DNA of 64,000 nt from Verpa conica. Its lineage: Eukaryota; Ascomycota; Pezizomycetes; Pezizales; Morchellaceae. The stretch covers positions 1,426,001 through 1,490,000 of the forward strand of contig JAUFSD010000007.1 in NCBI GenBank assembly GCA_033030425.1. The letters are read 5' to 3'. The first letter of the stretch is position 1. Each line of letters starts with the position of its first letter. The notes under the pieces were generated by a model, which was not told the origin of the DNA, did no database searches, and saw only the letters and a list, made by a program, of their open reading frames with translations. A program made the position numbers and the translations under genes. Below are positions 12,701-24,868 of this stretch, in pieces.

Positions 12701-13546
12701 AGCAGAAATGGCTTCAACAGCAGTAGATTTCCCCAAAACTGGTATAAAGGTTGACAAAAGTCAACTTCCTCGCTGCACTCCTATCCGCCCTGATTTTATG
12801 GCCCCAGGGCCCCGGATGTTTGTTGAAAAGAACCGTGCGATCACTCAAATGGAAGATGAAAGCGATGAGGATGGTGAGGGTGATGTTGAGACCAAGTACT
12901 ATGAATCAGATAAAGTTCTTGGGCACCTCTACCGTGCTATCGATGAGAAGAAGTTCCTCCGGGAGATGAAAGAGGAGGTCGAAAATTCGCAAAGAGAAGG
13001 CGGGGTAGTAAATGTAATCGACAGTGTTTGGGAGTATATGGAGAATGAGATACCGGCAATTTATGACTGGACAGAACGGCTAAGCGAGGCAAAGGACATA
13101 AAAGATAGGTAAGTGCCATTGCTTCTATGAAAACTCCAAGTAGAACTGGCTAAAACGACGAAAACAGCTACGAAAATAGAATGCGAGGCATGATGCATAG
13201 TTATGCTGATACACCCTGGAGCCAGAGCATAAGTGAAGTCGAGGTCTTCATCGGTTCTATTGTTGGCCGCGAAAGACAGACTAAACGTCAAAATGAAAGC
13301 TCTGTCGCAATGAAAGAGGAGTTCGGGTGGCTTGCGGAGTCGGTTATTGATTCAATTAAGGGCGAGAGCCGGGCAGATGTGTTTAGTGTAGGGATGGCTT
13401 GCTTGTTCTTATGCAAGCTGGATAGAGATACCAAGGGGCCGCAGAACGGGCTGCAAAGTTTTGCATGGGTTACGGCGAGTGCCTTGATGTCTGAGGTGGA
13501 CAAGTTCCAAAGGGAGAAGAAACGCCTAAGGAGGGGATTTTACTAA
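9745..13546 (+). CDS. RNA-dependent RNA polymerase of the RNA-silencing pathway
   Basis: A predicted 1229-residue cellular RdRP, which copies aberrant or target transcripts into double-stranded RNA for Dicer. Three exons join in frame: 9745–12415, 12469–13108 and 13168–13546. The catalytic motif DLDGD (residues 887–891, context SGGDLDGDLYNIIYDPRF) is assembled across the first intron, whose acceptor is AAG after ACGTAGGT; the neighbouring reading without that junction breaks the family pattern. An N-terminal segment (residues 1–70, MDIFIRCIPF, GGLGTLSL) looks RRM-like. The body, including RIYRQVVSDN, CSPGRCAARIGQ-type and GRCFSDGVGTIS blocks, follows the eukaryotic RdRP core. It resembles SAD-1/Rdp1-like enzymes more than a short QDE-1 fragment, but the clade needs a tree. 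Intact; no partner gene adjacent. Confidence 0.92.
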
Positions 13547-15832
13547 ATCGTTTTTTATTTTCTGTAGTGTATGTAATAATAGGTATGCTGTATGAGGCTA
13601 TGTATGGGGAACTATAGTGCTTTGAGGGATTTTATTGTGTTTTTGCTTGGGAATTTCGTTTATTACTTTTTATTATTTTTATTTCTCTACTGGTAATTTG
13701 TGGGGTCTGGGGATCTATAAAGAACCTCAAAAGAGTGGGCAAGTAGTACGTTGACATTTATTCGTTCTCTCTACTATCTAACGAAATATAACCTTACTTG
13801 TTTAAATTTTACGCCTGATCAGAGACAATCAATACTTCTGGCTAATTTTGCTGTTTTCTACTATTATACGTTTACCTAATGATGGTAATGCTTTTTAGAC
13901 GTATGGTTGGCCTGATAGGGGGTGCGTATATTATATTTAATGCTAGGTTTTAGGGCATATTGGTGCCTAGCTACCTAAGGTAAGAAATATATGGAGGGTA
14001 TAGAAGCTCTGATACAAATAATATTTTAGCTACATGTAGATAATGCTATATATTCTCTTCGGTACCATTCCCAAATACAGCATTGGGTGGTGGGTTATGA
14101 TCTAATTTACCATTATATGGGATACAAAGTAGTATTGTGTGTTTTTAAGCCATGGTCTATGAATTTAATCTATACTAACCACAATCTACAGACGACCACA
14201 GTTTTATTCTCAAATTCTTTCTACATCCCTCATCATTACTGGGACACCCCTATTTCTTCTGGGCTCAACATCATCTTTCTTTCTTGTTACATCACGGGTC
14301 CTCAGGTCGGAAATCAGCCCATATACCTCGGCCCCGATCTGATAGGGCTGCATCCTAGTTTCGGAATGCACGCTATGAATGTAGTTGACAGTACATGCAT
14401 ATTTTCATATGGTACTAATATATCGGTAACCTAATAGGAATCTCCAGCTTTGTAGTGGAGAGAGGCCCTTAATAGAGTAAGGGCATCAACAATACCCTCA
14501 TCTAGATCTTCCGGGAACCCACTACTCAGGGAAAGGAATTTTTCCGTAACTGCCGTTTCCATAATACTACCTAATACACATATTGTATACTTTACTAGGA
14601 TACTCGGGTATGAACATGGCTGGTAGTACTTATCGGGACACGTTGACATCCAACGCAGGGACATAGCTTAAATCTACACTACTCTCTATTGAATTACGCA
14701 CAACGAAAGCAAATCTTTGAAAACAGAAACACGCCCAAATTCTATGCACACTGCCACCGGTGTCAAAAAGTGTCTATCTTAGGTGTATGCGAAAACATCA
14801 CGCTTAAGGAGGTTTTAACTACAAGCTCTACAAGAGAGGATGTAACCGAAGATTAAGGGCAAGAATATTTGAGGAATCATTGAATATATGGGCTTAGATG
14901 AGATAGAGTTGTAACTTTGACGGTGTCCTTGTCTTTTTATGTCGGGTGTTTTATGCCACTTGGCAGGTGGCTTTTTTTGCCAGACATCTCTGAGAATAAT
15001 TTCTCATACTTAATTAACACTATTCATAATATTTCCGCTATAGCCACCTACCGTTAGCTATAGGCTTGTCCATTGCTAAACCTTTCTCTAATATCCACCC
15101 AAGTCTTCTATAGCTAGAATTCTTAGGAATGTTCCTAGGTTGTACGTCGAAATTAGGGACTAGTACAGTATAAATATCGAGACCAGCAATAATACCGGCA
15201 TATTATAAAACTTCAAAAATAGAAGTATCAGGCCCCAAGTAATAAAATCTAAATCTGCCGTACCTAACATTAGTGACGTGCATGATCGGTTCCCTTCAAG
15301 TACCTTACACATCCCTCACTCCTTTAACCCGTGTTACCCCGTAATACAGAACTCTTCCTAAGCCTATGGGTATTCCAACACCACCACCACGTCGTTTGTA
15401 GATTACAGCCACCAGATTTTGGACCGTGATACTCAGTGAATAGACTGTTGCAGAGACGTTCCCGGTCTTGGTCATCTTTTTTATTGGGTTGAGAGGTATG
15501 GGCGATATCTCCTGGACTAAGATAAGGGAAACTGATATCCAAAAAAATTTATATTAACTAAAATATAGTAAAGTCCCGATTAAGATTTCAGTCTTAGTTA
15601 CCCAAAAATCACCCATGATAAACTCGCTAGTATTTTTCTACTCTAATAGTCCTTTTATTAGATTAATATTATATTTATTACTATCACTTAAATCTATTAT
15701 CGAAATCTTAGATTAGTAGGATTTTAAATAGTGCTATAGGCAACTGACTTTATAGGCAAAATTGAATAAGCTATGCAGTGAATTTTCTAAGTATAGATTA
15801 GATGTCATACTATGACCTTATAAGGGGATATA
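13547..15832. other. Gene-free AT-rich tract
   Basis: Short open frames (for example 14087–14434) show no family resemblance or splice-linked continuation. A hairpin GCCACTTGGCAGGTGGC at 14955–14971 followed by seven T is present but has no gene context. Confidence 0.55.
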
Positions 15833-16393
15833 TTGTAGGGGGACAAAAATACCCGGTCATTGGGATAGCAACCAGAAAGGCCAACCTCAAATAACCATTA
15901 CTCCACAACCACATTAAAAGCAAATATAAAAATTTAATTATGGCAAAAAAGCCTCATTATTTTTATTATTATGAATATAAATCTAGAATTACCTTAATAA
16001 TTCCTATTATAAATACTATAAAGGCAAAATAGACTTTATGGGCCAATAATAGATTACTATCTCCAGAGTTACATAGCTCTGATTAGACCCTTTAGGGTAT
16101 GAATTATTAGACTAGGGACTGTCCTCATATAGGGAGCATATACTTGTAGCCTAAACATATCCAACAAGTTTGGGATCTGAGGAATTATGAAATAGTTTTT
16201 AGGGACCATTTCTATTGATAGGAACATCCAAGACACCAAAATATTATTGCAAGATACTTATATACCCTTGGAATATACCTATAACTTTGCTATACTAGGA
16301 GAAAATAAATCCTAAGTTCATGGTTGTGTTTTGTGGGATACCAACATGAGTTGGTTGCCATGTGGATGACCGGGTTTTTTTGTCCCCCTACAA
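15833..16393. mobile_element. TA-flanked inverted-repeat element, family F
   Basis: A 561-bp element. The left end TTGTAGGGGGACAAAAATAC and the right end (GGGTTTTTTTGTCCCCCTACAA) form an inverted repeat of about 28 bp, extended by CCCGGTCAT and a GCAACC block to about 45 bp with mismatches. TA flanks lie at 15831–15832 and 16394–16395. The interior is AT-rich and has no long open frame, so it is non-autonomous. Confidence 0.7.
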
Positions 16394-18636
16394 TAGTATA
16401 TATACTGATCTGACTAAAAGAGTATGACTGGTATGCCATATTCTTATAGAGAGTGCCAAGAAAAGCGTCTCAGCTTGCTACTTGTATCTTTATAAGGCAA
16501 GTGTACTGTAACATTCCCCCCCTATAATCCTCACTTAGCTGTAGGTCTTTTAAATAGAAATTCAATACGCCAGAGTAAGTCTCCCAAGCGAGATCATCGG
16601 CTGCCCTAGAAACAGTCTTTTTTCTCTCCGACGCATGTCAAATACAGTGATGTAAATTACATTTGGGGTTTTTGTGAGGGGGAATTTAGGCATTAAGAGT
16701 TTGATAGATGTAGAAGTTCTTGTAGTTGGTCCGAAACAAGCTATAGCTTACCCGGAAGTAGTGAGCCTGTGGTAAGACCAAATATATAGCTATCTTACTA
16801 ACCCATGATTCACTACTCTAATAGTTCTAGTGTCCTGCTCACCGATCTTGGCGGTAGAGAGAGGGGGGGGGAACATTAGTTATGTACATAAAAACTATCA
16901 AAACTAACCTAATTACTACTAGGTTTGAAGGCACTTTATAAAATTCCAGTAACTGGTCTAGATCTGTTAATGAGCTGGCTAGAATTAAGTATCTATAATA
17001 TCAATACCTCTTGTAGTGACTCTACAACATAGCTTTAAGGGGGGGAGAAGGCCCATATGTATCATGGAACGTGGCTTCAATAATGTCTTGGCATGGACTA
17101 TAAGAGCCAGATGAGGCTCTTATACTAGACTACTATCAATAAACATATGTCATATCTCTCATAAGCAGGTCTAAGTGCTGTTGGGAGCCAAGCCTTATAC
17201 AGGGCGTTATCACAATATGCTTCCATTATGACTTATAGCCTCACCTAGTCAAACCTTGGGGGTGAATAGCCGAGATAGAAGCCGGCGAAAAGGGAATGAG
17301 TAATCTGTTATTAGAACAAGTTCCAGATGACCAAGCACTAAAGGCAATATTTCTATTCGTAAGTTTGGGGAAGGGGGGGGGGGCATTAATGTAAGACTTC
17401 CTCTAGAAAATAAATAATTTCAAACTTCATGCATAGCCTTAAAAGGAAAAAATCAAGCCTTACACTGACCATCGTCTAGTACACTCACACCTCCCCCTCA
17501 TTCTTCCCTTTCTGCACGTCTGTGATTCCTCGTACCTGTGAGATCCACTCCTCTAGTCTGATTTTGTATGTATGCTAGTAGGATAGGATAGGCTAATTCC
17601 CCAACTCATCGGAAAAAAACTTCAGATCGAGTTAATACAGACAGTGAGCGGTAAAACTCATACGCGCCCCTTGCATTCAATGCTCCCAAATCTCGGAGGT
17701 ACAGCCTGGATATCTTTGTCGGAGGGTGGGAATAGCCAGGGTAACTACAACATAGAGCTGGGCCTAGCAACAACCCAACAGTTCTGTTATGGCGCTTATA
17801 GTTGGAGGGATTTTTTGATGGACAAACTTACCAATTAATAATGACCCATGGAATTCTAAGGCGAAAACTACATGTACTTTCGACCTGGCTAGGAAAAAGG
17901 TGTCCGGTGATAGCTTCCATTGACCGCTTTAAGTATCGGTTTATCTGCAGACTTTATTATTGAAGTAATATATAAATAGCACAACCACATCCTTTACTCA
18001 CGCCCCATCCCCTACTGCAATTACCACACCAACAAATGCATGTAATACAAGTAGAAGTGGACGAGTGAGGTGAAAAAGGGTAGTGATATCAAGAAACAGA
18101 ACGCCTCCACTCAAGACCGGTCAACCGCCTCCATCCAAGTGTTTATGCTACAAAGAGAAAAAACCTCCTCCATTACCGTGTTACGCCTATGGGCGGGTAG
18201 ATAGGCTCAGCGTTGTAAACCATTGCCGGCCAGCCCCCTTGCCCACCCATCAGCCCCCACCACCCTGTAGGAGCTAATACACATCACCCCCCTTCTCTCA
18301 CAGATAATGAAACAGAGTAAAAAGAATACAAAGTTAGGATTGAGAAGGAACTAAAAGTAGAGGGGGGGGGAGAAGCACAATAGTTAACGCCAAACCCAGA
18401 ACAGAAAAGCCAGCAAAATACCTGGTACCAAAATAATTTTAATAAGTCCCACTTTCCAGAAAGGTACCCTACCCCCCAAGAAGCAAACAAATGGAAATAA
18501 AATAAAAAAGGCCAAATATGTCAGATAATAAACTCCCATACCAGAAAACTTTCTAAAGCCCCCTTTTTTTTCCCGCCACAATAAAGAAAATTCGTGCTTG
18601 TCGAATCTTGTGTTACCGGATTAGATGACCCGAATT
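16394..18636. other. Gene-free tract with repeated G-runs
   Basis: No gene recognised. Runs of G lie at 16863–16871 (9), 17039–17045 (7), 17373–17383 (11) and 18362–18370 (9), several followed by a CATTA-like sequence, with the complementary CATTCCCCCCC near 16505. This hints at decayed copies of one repeat. The last few hundred bases are the 3' flank of the cytochrome b5-like gene. Confidence 0.5.
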
Positions 18637-19836
18637 CTAATCCACCGTGTCTAGTACTGATCCCGAGTCACCATTGGTGCTAGCCGCAGCCTCTTCTTCA
18701 GATACAAAGATGCCAATCATACACTCTGCTAGCATGCCTTCTACATTGACCCACGGATGTGTCGCGTTGAATAGTTTCGTGCTATCCTTTCCTGCACCCC
18801 TAAGGAGATCCTTTTCCCCACCAGGGTGGAAAGGGAGATAAGCAGTGATGTTGTAGACTCGTCCGTTCAATGCAGTCCAAATATCCTCTGGGGCTTTCGA
18901 GTGCTTGGCAAGAAGAGAAGGCGAGACTTTAATGAGGTTCGAATGAGGAAGACCCTAATGTAGATCCTATTAGTCTAATGCCAATAACAACCAAATATCT
19001 CCCCACAAATAATCAAGACATACCCTCAAATCGATACCGGATCTCTGCAGCCTTGCCCAGTCCAAGGGTGAGTGTCCTGGTTCAAGAATAACTTTCTTCC
19101 TGCTCTTTGAGCTTGACGTTTGCCCCCTCGAATTTGGCAAGTTGAGTCCGCTTCCAGCAGCAACACCAGATGCACCAACTCCCATTGCAGCTAACCTCGA
19201 ACGTGCGGCGCCGTTAGGATTCTGTCGAAGAACTGAAGCAGCGGATTGGGGCGACGCTGGAGTAGCGTAACGAATATTCGCTTTTGGATTACGACCGCGA
19301 ATTGGGATAGGTGGCGGAGGCATAGAGATAGTAGGGGGGTTCGATATAGGGTTAGGGCCGGTTGATGTTAGGGAAGAGACACCACCGGATGCTCGCTGAG
19401 CTGAATTTAAGGATGGGAACGAGGGAACGTAGTCGTCTTCATCTTCGACATTGAACGAGAAATTGGGAGTGGATAGAGATACTTGTGGGATCGCATCGGT
19501 GTGGATTATTTGTGTTGCGGGGGTTGCTTTTGGGGTTGTATCCGGCGACACAACTGCAGGAGCGGGAGCAGGGGGAGCAACAACGACAGCCGGAAGTCTC
19601 ACAGACTGCTGGAGGAAGGGACGCTTGGCTGTGCTAGAAGGGCCTATAGTTGATGAGGATGACTGAGGGGATGACTGCTGTAGAATTGTAGACAAGAACG
19701 GCCACATCGGAATGACCTGTGAGCTGTTCCTGGATGTGCCAGTGCTGCTGTTGCTACTGGACTCTGAGGATAGTAGTAAGTGACGGTAAATAAGATATGA
19801 AATGGCCACAATGATGAGTGACAGGCCGAGGATCAT
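18637..19836 (-). CDS. Membrane-anchored cytochrome b5-like heme protein (IRC21-type)
   Basis: Predicted 376 residues from two exons (19836–19024 and 18954–18637, 69-nt intron). A signal-anchor helix covers about residues 2–22 (LGLSLIIVAISYLIY). A long Ser/Pro/Ala-rich spacer follows to about residue 240. The C-terminal cytochrome b5 fold starts near SPLDWARLQRSG and contains the heme-ligand motifs LPFHPGGEKDLL and FNATHPWV, with one axial histidine in each. This layout resembles yeast Irc21 and the b5 module of Ncb5or/CYB5R4, but no reductase domain is present. It is likely an electron-transfer protein at the ER or another endomembrane. It is divergent from the uS8m gene, with 610 bp between starts. 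The precise partner is unknown. Confidence 0.82.
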
Positions 19837-20446
19837 CGGGGACTAGCAGGAAGACTGGGGTGGGAGGGGAGGGGAGGGGGCCCTGCAGTGGGACGAGTTG
19901 ATAGGAGGAGGGGGGGGGAAGGCGAGCAAGGCCACAGAGGAAAGTGGAGTGATGAAGCCGTGGAATCGTACGATATAGTTGTGCAGTGAAATGGAAGTGG
20001 AGGGGTAAGGTAAGGGTGTCAGGGGAGGGGGGAGAGGATGCGATGCAGAGGGTGTGGAACAGTATCGAGGAGTGGCCGTATGGGATATGTATGCCTGATT
20101 TGCTTTGCTTCTGCTTGTGGTTCTCATTGAAGGTGACTTTCCTCCTGAGATTCTTGCTGCTGGAGAGGTGGTAACCCTGGCCCTGCCACGTTTGTCAGCC
20201 AGTCTTCTAGAATAGAGCCTCTTTCAAGTGCCAAGACTTGTATTATCAAACATCGAAAAGTAGAGAATCTCACCTATCAACGTCTCCTATAGGCCAATTG
20301 AAGGGTCCCAGTCCTCTAGATATCTACTTTCTGTATACTGCCTTACTCTCCCCTACCTTTCATTTTCCTCATCTAGGGGTTTGACTAACTCACTACTTTA
20401 GACTTGTTCACCCCCACCTCCTATATCCTGTACCCCCCCCCCCACC
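19837..20446. promoter_or_regulatory. Divergent promoter region between IRC21-like and uS8m genes
   Basis: A 610-bp interval between two outward-facing start codons. It has purine-rich blocks (GGGAGGGGAGGGGAGGG, 19862–19878) and ends in a run of 11 C (20433–20443) followed by ACCATGG at the uS8m start. Open frames within it are compositional. No TATA box was identified. Confidence 0.45.
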
Positions 20447-20914
20447 ATGGTTCTCAAAAACCTCGCCCAAGTCTGCTCCCATCTCCAAAATATCTCCAAG
20501 GCTCGCATCGCTACAACATCCATACCAATGACAAAAATTAACCTCGCAATCGCCCTCGGTCTGCAGGACCAGGGGTTCCTCTCCTCAGTAACCCGGGGCA
20601 ATTTCGCTGGACCAGACGTGGAATACACACCAACAACGCAGGAGAACGTATCAACCCGACGACTATGGCTAGGAATGAAGTACTACGACAATGAGCCAGT
20701 TCTGTCAAAAATGAGGCTGGTATCAAAACCGACAAAGAGGGTGTGGGTTGGTGCGGGTGGGCTAAAACAGCTCATCGGCGGGAAGGAGCATGACTATGTC
20801 AAGCCGCTGCAGCCGGGGGAGTGTATGTTCTTGTTGAGTGACAAGGGGATTTTAGAGGCGAGGGAGGCGGTGGAAAGACAGATTGGGGGGCAGCTACTGT
20901 TGAGAGTGCGTTGA
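20447..20914 (+). CDS. Mitochondrial small-subunit ribosomal protein uS8m
   Basis: A single-exon 155-residue protein of the bacterial S8 family, a component of the mitoribosomal small subunit that binds the central domain of 15S rRNA. The N-terminus (VLKNLAQVCSHLQNISKA) and the segment TKINLAIALGLQDQGFLSS match the first S8 helix-strand unit. The C-terminal signature appears as KGILEAREAVERQIGGQLLL, as in fungal S8m proteins. The start lies in a favourable ACCATGG context and is 3 bp after an 11-C run. The length fits fungal orthologues, and the protein has no long presequence, as is common for them. Confidence is high from motif order, although no alignment was run. Confidence 0.88.
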   Translation: MVLKNLAQVCSHLQNISKARIATTSIPMTKINLAIALGLQDQGFLSSVTRGNFAGPDVEYTPTTQENVSTRRLWLGMKYYDNEPVLSKMRLVSKPTKRVWVGAGGLKQLIGGKEHDYVKPLQPGECMFLLSDKGILEAREAVERQIGGQLLLRVR

Positions 20915-22933
20915 TTTGTACGTGAAGGTATTGGAAAGGTTAGATGCTAGGGGGCTGTGGAGGTGAGGTATCTTTCCAGTTGTATAAAGTACGGTAAAGA
21001 CAGCTATTAGAGGTGCTATCATTTCGTCTGTCTGTCTTTACGCGGGAACTCTGGCTTTCTTGTATAATATTCTTGCTTGAGAACTTCCCCAAACAAGCTT
21101 TCGGTTTCCCTTCAGTCCTCCTACAGTTAAGCTTAAATTGCTAATTACTAAGAGAATAAATGCTATGGGTTGAGATTAACTTCCTTGAGACACTTGGCGC
21201 CTATTAGAATACCGAGTAATAATACGTGAATACTATAATCTTCCATTTAACCGTCTAATACTAACTCACCAAAAGTATTTGTGGATATTTTTGTATGTAG
21301 CCGGGTTGTAGGATACTCGCAGCGTATATACTAACGTTGGAGATTCTGAATCAAGTAGCCTCGATTGAAGGTCGAATATACTAAGTTACGAATAGCCCTA
21401 GACAATACCTACTGTCAAAGAAGCCTCTATTTTAGGCTGTATATTTCAGCCCAATAATACGATATCAATAACATGACATGAGAACATGATATGAGAACAT
21501 GATATGAAGAAAATTCTCTAGTAATGATATCAGTGATGTATGACGACGATCACTAGACAAGTAAAGTTAAGAGTAAGAAGAAGCATATCCAAGAAATATC
21601 ACTTGAGTCTAGAATTACAGAATAAATCTCCCCTAGCTACATCTAAATCAAGACAGGACGTTTAACCAACAAGAAATCCCACTAAAAAATGTTCGATTAA
21701 TTATATTACCGAGAAAATAAGTGTCCAAGAATACGCCTCCTTGGCTACAGCGTAGGGTATGAGATTTTAATAGAATAACCTTAAACAAGTAGTTGAAATA
21801 AGTATGATACAGCCTTAAACAATACCTATACGGAACGTTGGGTTTGAGGATTACATACATGTAGTATAGCCCTCGCCCGCTCGGGATTGGCTGCCTAACT
21901 GCTGCTTTCTTCTCATTACCACTACAAGGATTAATGATGTATACGTACCATTCTTGCTGTCTTAGGTTACATGAGTAGCAGTAGTCATTAGAGTATAGGT
22001 TCCTAAGATATCTAAGCCGTAAACTTCTTCGGATGTTCGCTAGATCGTTTACTAAAATTGTTACGTACCTTCCCCTTAATATATTTAGGGAATAACACAA
22101 TCGAGTGATACGACATGATTGACACGGTAAGCTTATAGTATCTGGCCCCCAAATGTATCCTTCAGCCACAGGCTCATTATCTAGTACATAGCCACCAACA
22201 CGTCACATACTAAATTTAGTTTTTAAGTTGAATTTTATTACTCATGGTCTCGAATATTTATTTTGAAATAGAGACAAAAGAGTAAGCCTAAATAGGGGAC
22301 TACAGACTAGAGTGGAACTCTTACACAAGCGTAACAAGGTCAAAATAATAAACAAAAAAAACCCTCAAACAAAACAGGAACCAGAACAGGAGTGGGAGAT
22401 AATGTGTAGGTACACAAAATGCATACATCGACAAAAAAAATATCCAAATCCTAGAAAACAAAAAAAAATAAGAATCAAAAACAAAAACAAAAACAAAAAC
22501 AAAACGGAAAGTAGAGGACAAAGAAAAATGAAAATGGAGATTTGTTTTTTCTTTTCTTTTCTTTTTTCTTAGATTCTTTACCCGCACCGCGCAAACAGGA
22601 AAAAAGATCATCGTGCGTAAACGAATGACATAGGTCCAAAAAAGGAAAGAATCTGAATTCCGGTTCTCGACCAAAGGAGAAGCCCACAAGCTTAGCTTTT
22701 GACCACTGAGTCGATATTGTGTCCCGAGAAAAGATTTTCCCCTTTCCGGAATCAGACCGTGGTCGAGAACCTCCCCCAGAAGTGTATTACTGAATGTTCT
22801 CCACAGGTCAGGCAAGAAGCCAAGTACGGTATCCGGTATTTTTGTGTTATCGAAAAGCCGGTTTGATCCAGATAGGAGTGGTGATTTGAGTTTGACGTTA
22901 AAGAACGTATGGAACGTTATACTGGCGTTGTAA
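20915..22933. other. Intergenic DNA between convergent genes
   Basis: Holds the 3' flanks of uS8m and the NMD4-like gene. A 173-codon minus frame (22169–21648) has no family resemblance. An AAAAAC/AAAACA-rich stretch lies at 22470–22510, and short tandem copies of GAACATGATATGA lie near 21480. Confidence 0.5.
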
Positions 22934-24217
22934 CTACGGTTCCCAGAGTTTCCCTCTCCCTCTTGCAACACCTCTTGGCGCGCCCCTCAAGACATATTCC
23001 TCTCCACCTCCCCTTCCGCTACCGCCATTGTGGCTTTGGTTATCATCTCGGCTATTCTCTCTTCTATGACCTCCTCTCCCCCCGCCTCTCCCTCCTCTCC
23101 CACCACTACCGTTCCCATTTCTCCCATTATTTCCATTTCTCATGCTCGAGTCATAAACTCTCTTCTTCTCTGTAAACTCCCAGTTCTCATGGTCAATCAT
23201 GTCCGCCAGATCATTGCTATCAACGGTTTTGATACCGTAGACCTTCGCCCAAGCAGACACCATCTCATTATTGGTAACCAGAACCGTCTCTTCTAAATCC
23301 GAAGGGGAGCGGGACTCCTTTCCTGGTGGATGAAGCTTATAAAGGATGCAGTTTAGAATCGGCTGTATCCACTTCGGTGGTGCCGGAGGAGCCGGCGTGG
23401 TCTGTGCAGTGATTGCCGAGCCTGATCCACCGGCAGCTCGTGATCCTCTACGATGGCCATTCCCATTACTCTGATAGTAGCTATTGTTTCTCGGTGGGCT
23501 TGGGGGTGGCATGATAGGTACAGCAGCCCCGGGGTCTATAAACCTGTTGCATTCCTCCCACTTTGTGAACATCTCACTAGGGGCCTGGACACGCACCCCG
23601 CGAACAGGCTTGCGGCCAGTACCGGATTGACAGCGGTCAAAGTAACGGATTGATTCACGGGAGTTGACATTGATGGTTTCTGTTCCCTTTTTAAGGTCGT
23701 CGAGCGCATCGAGTGCTATTGAATAGGTTAGCTATTATTCGCTCTGTAGTGGTAGATTGTAGTCTGCCTAGTAACCAATCCCCATCATGTGGGGGAGGGG
23801 GTATGAAGAAACTCACTACACAAAGGCACAATCATGCTCACAACCCCTTCGCCAGTCCACCGCTTAAACTCGCCAATACTCTGTACAAGTGCCGAATCAT
23901 CTGTGATGCAGTGATATACCTTCCTCACTGGTGGAGTAATGCGGCGATCGTAATCGACTTTAGTCTGGAGCTCATTTACTGTGTATTGTAGACGAGCTAC
24001 AGCAAGACGTTCAAACTGTTTACATGCGCATTACATCAGTATTAAGTTGGTCGCTAAGTTTACTTGGGGGAGCACAAGCTGTGTGTGTGACCCGAGCGAG
24101 GGGAATAGCAGCTTAGGGTAGGGGGTGGTAGGCAGACTGGAAGGAGGGGAAACAAACCAAAGGGGGAGGGGAGGAGGGAGTTGGCCTGGCAATCGCTAGG
24201 TTTCCATGGGTGTCCAT
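22934..24217 (-). CDS. PIN-domain protein, NMD4-like
   Basis: The best model has three exons: 24217–24158 (start and donor uncertain), 24015–23820 and 23715–22934, giving about 345 residues. The core reads as a PIN nuclease fold: CITDDSALVQSIGEFKRW, then IVPLSLDALDDLKKG (assembled across the second intron), NSRESIRYFDRC and LVTNNEMVSAWAKVYGI. The C-terminus ends in an RGG-like Gly/Arg-rich tract and the short motif GRGKLWEP. This order, including the terminal LW-P, resembles what I recall of yeast Nmd4, a PIN protein that binds Upf1 in nonsense-mediated decay; an orthology test would be a reciprocal search. Acidic residues at DD and D are present, so nuclease activity is possible but unproven. 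Tandem with the sulfurtransferase gene upstream. Confidence 0.68.
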
Positions 24218-24868
24218 TCTTCAGCAACTTATGTCCAAAAAAAAGAGCTCTAGAAATTGTTGTCTGCACCGTATTCTGTGGGATCGCTATATCTATCAGC
24301 CCTCAGTTGGTGGATAGGTGATGTTAAGTACAGTTGCTCGGCAGGTACAGTAATTCCTTTGATGGTTGCTAAGAGTCAGCGCGGAGTGGCGGTTGTTCGC
24401 TGGCGGAGATGGTGATGGGGGTAACGCAATGTAGTTTGGGGCTTAGTCGCACCCGCACTGTCTCGGGCGATCCGCGCTGTCGGTTCTCGCCTTCCTAGCA
24501 GAATACTACAGTCTTCTACAGCGCGGCGATGCAGAAATCCTTCCGTCCGCCTTGAGTATCGCGAGCAAAGTTCTCACCGCATACATACACGTATAGGAGC
24601 GAGGGTACACAACTTAAACAACGCCTCCTCATGGGTTCTATATTTATCTATAACCCTCAACTCCTCATGCCTCGAGATTTGAGAAGATTTACTGCGCCAT
24701 CGAGCGTTCTTAAAGCCGACTTTGCTTTACTACCGAATTTCTTTCTAGATGTACCAGGCAGTTCCATCAGGCACGCACCACCTGATCGACAGCTGAGTAC
24801 ATGCATACATACTGGGGTACATAAAAAAATAAAGAATGTGCCCCAATGACGCAATCGCGTACGAAGGT

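Noticed and set aside
9630..12757. Several antisense frames across the RdRP gene
   Set aside because: They are shadows of the coding strand; none has family features.
14955..14978. Hairpin followed by seven T, like an intrinsic terminator
   Set aside because: The organism is eukaryotic and no Pol III gene or other transcript lies upstream; listed only as a chance hairpin.
21648..22169. 173-codon minus-strand frame
   Set aside because: No family resemblance, no splice-linked neighbours and AT-rich composition; chance is likely.
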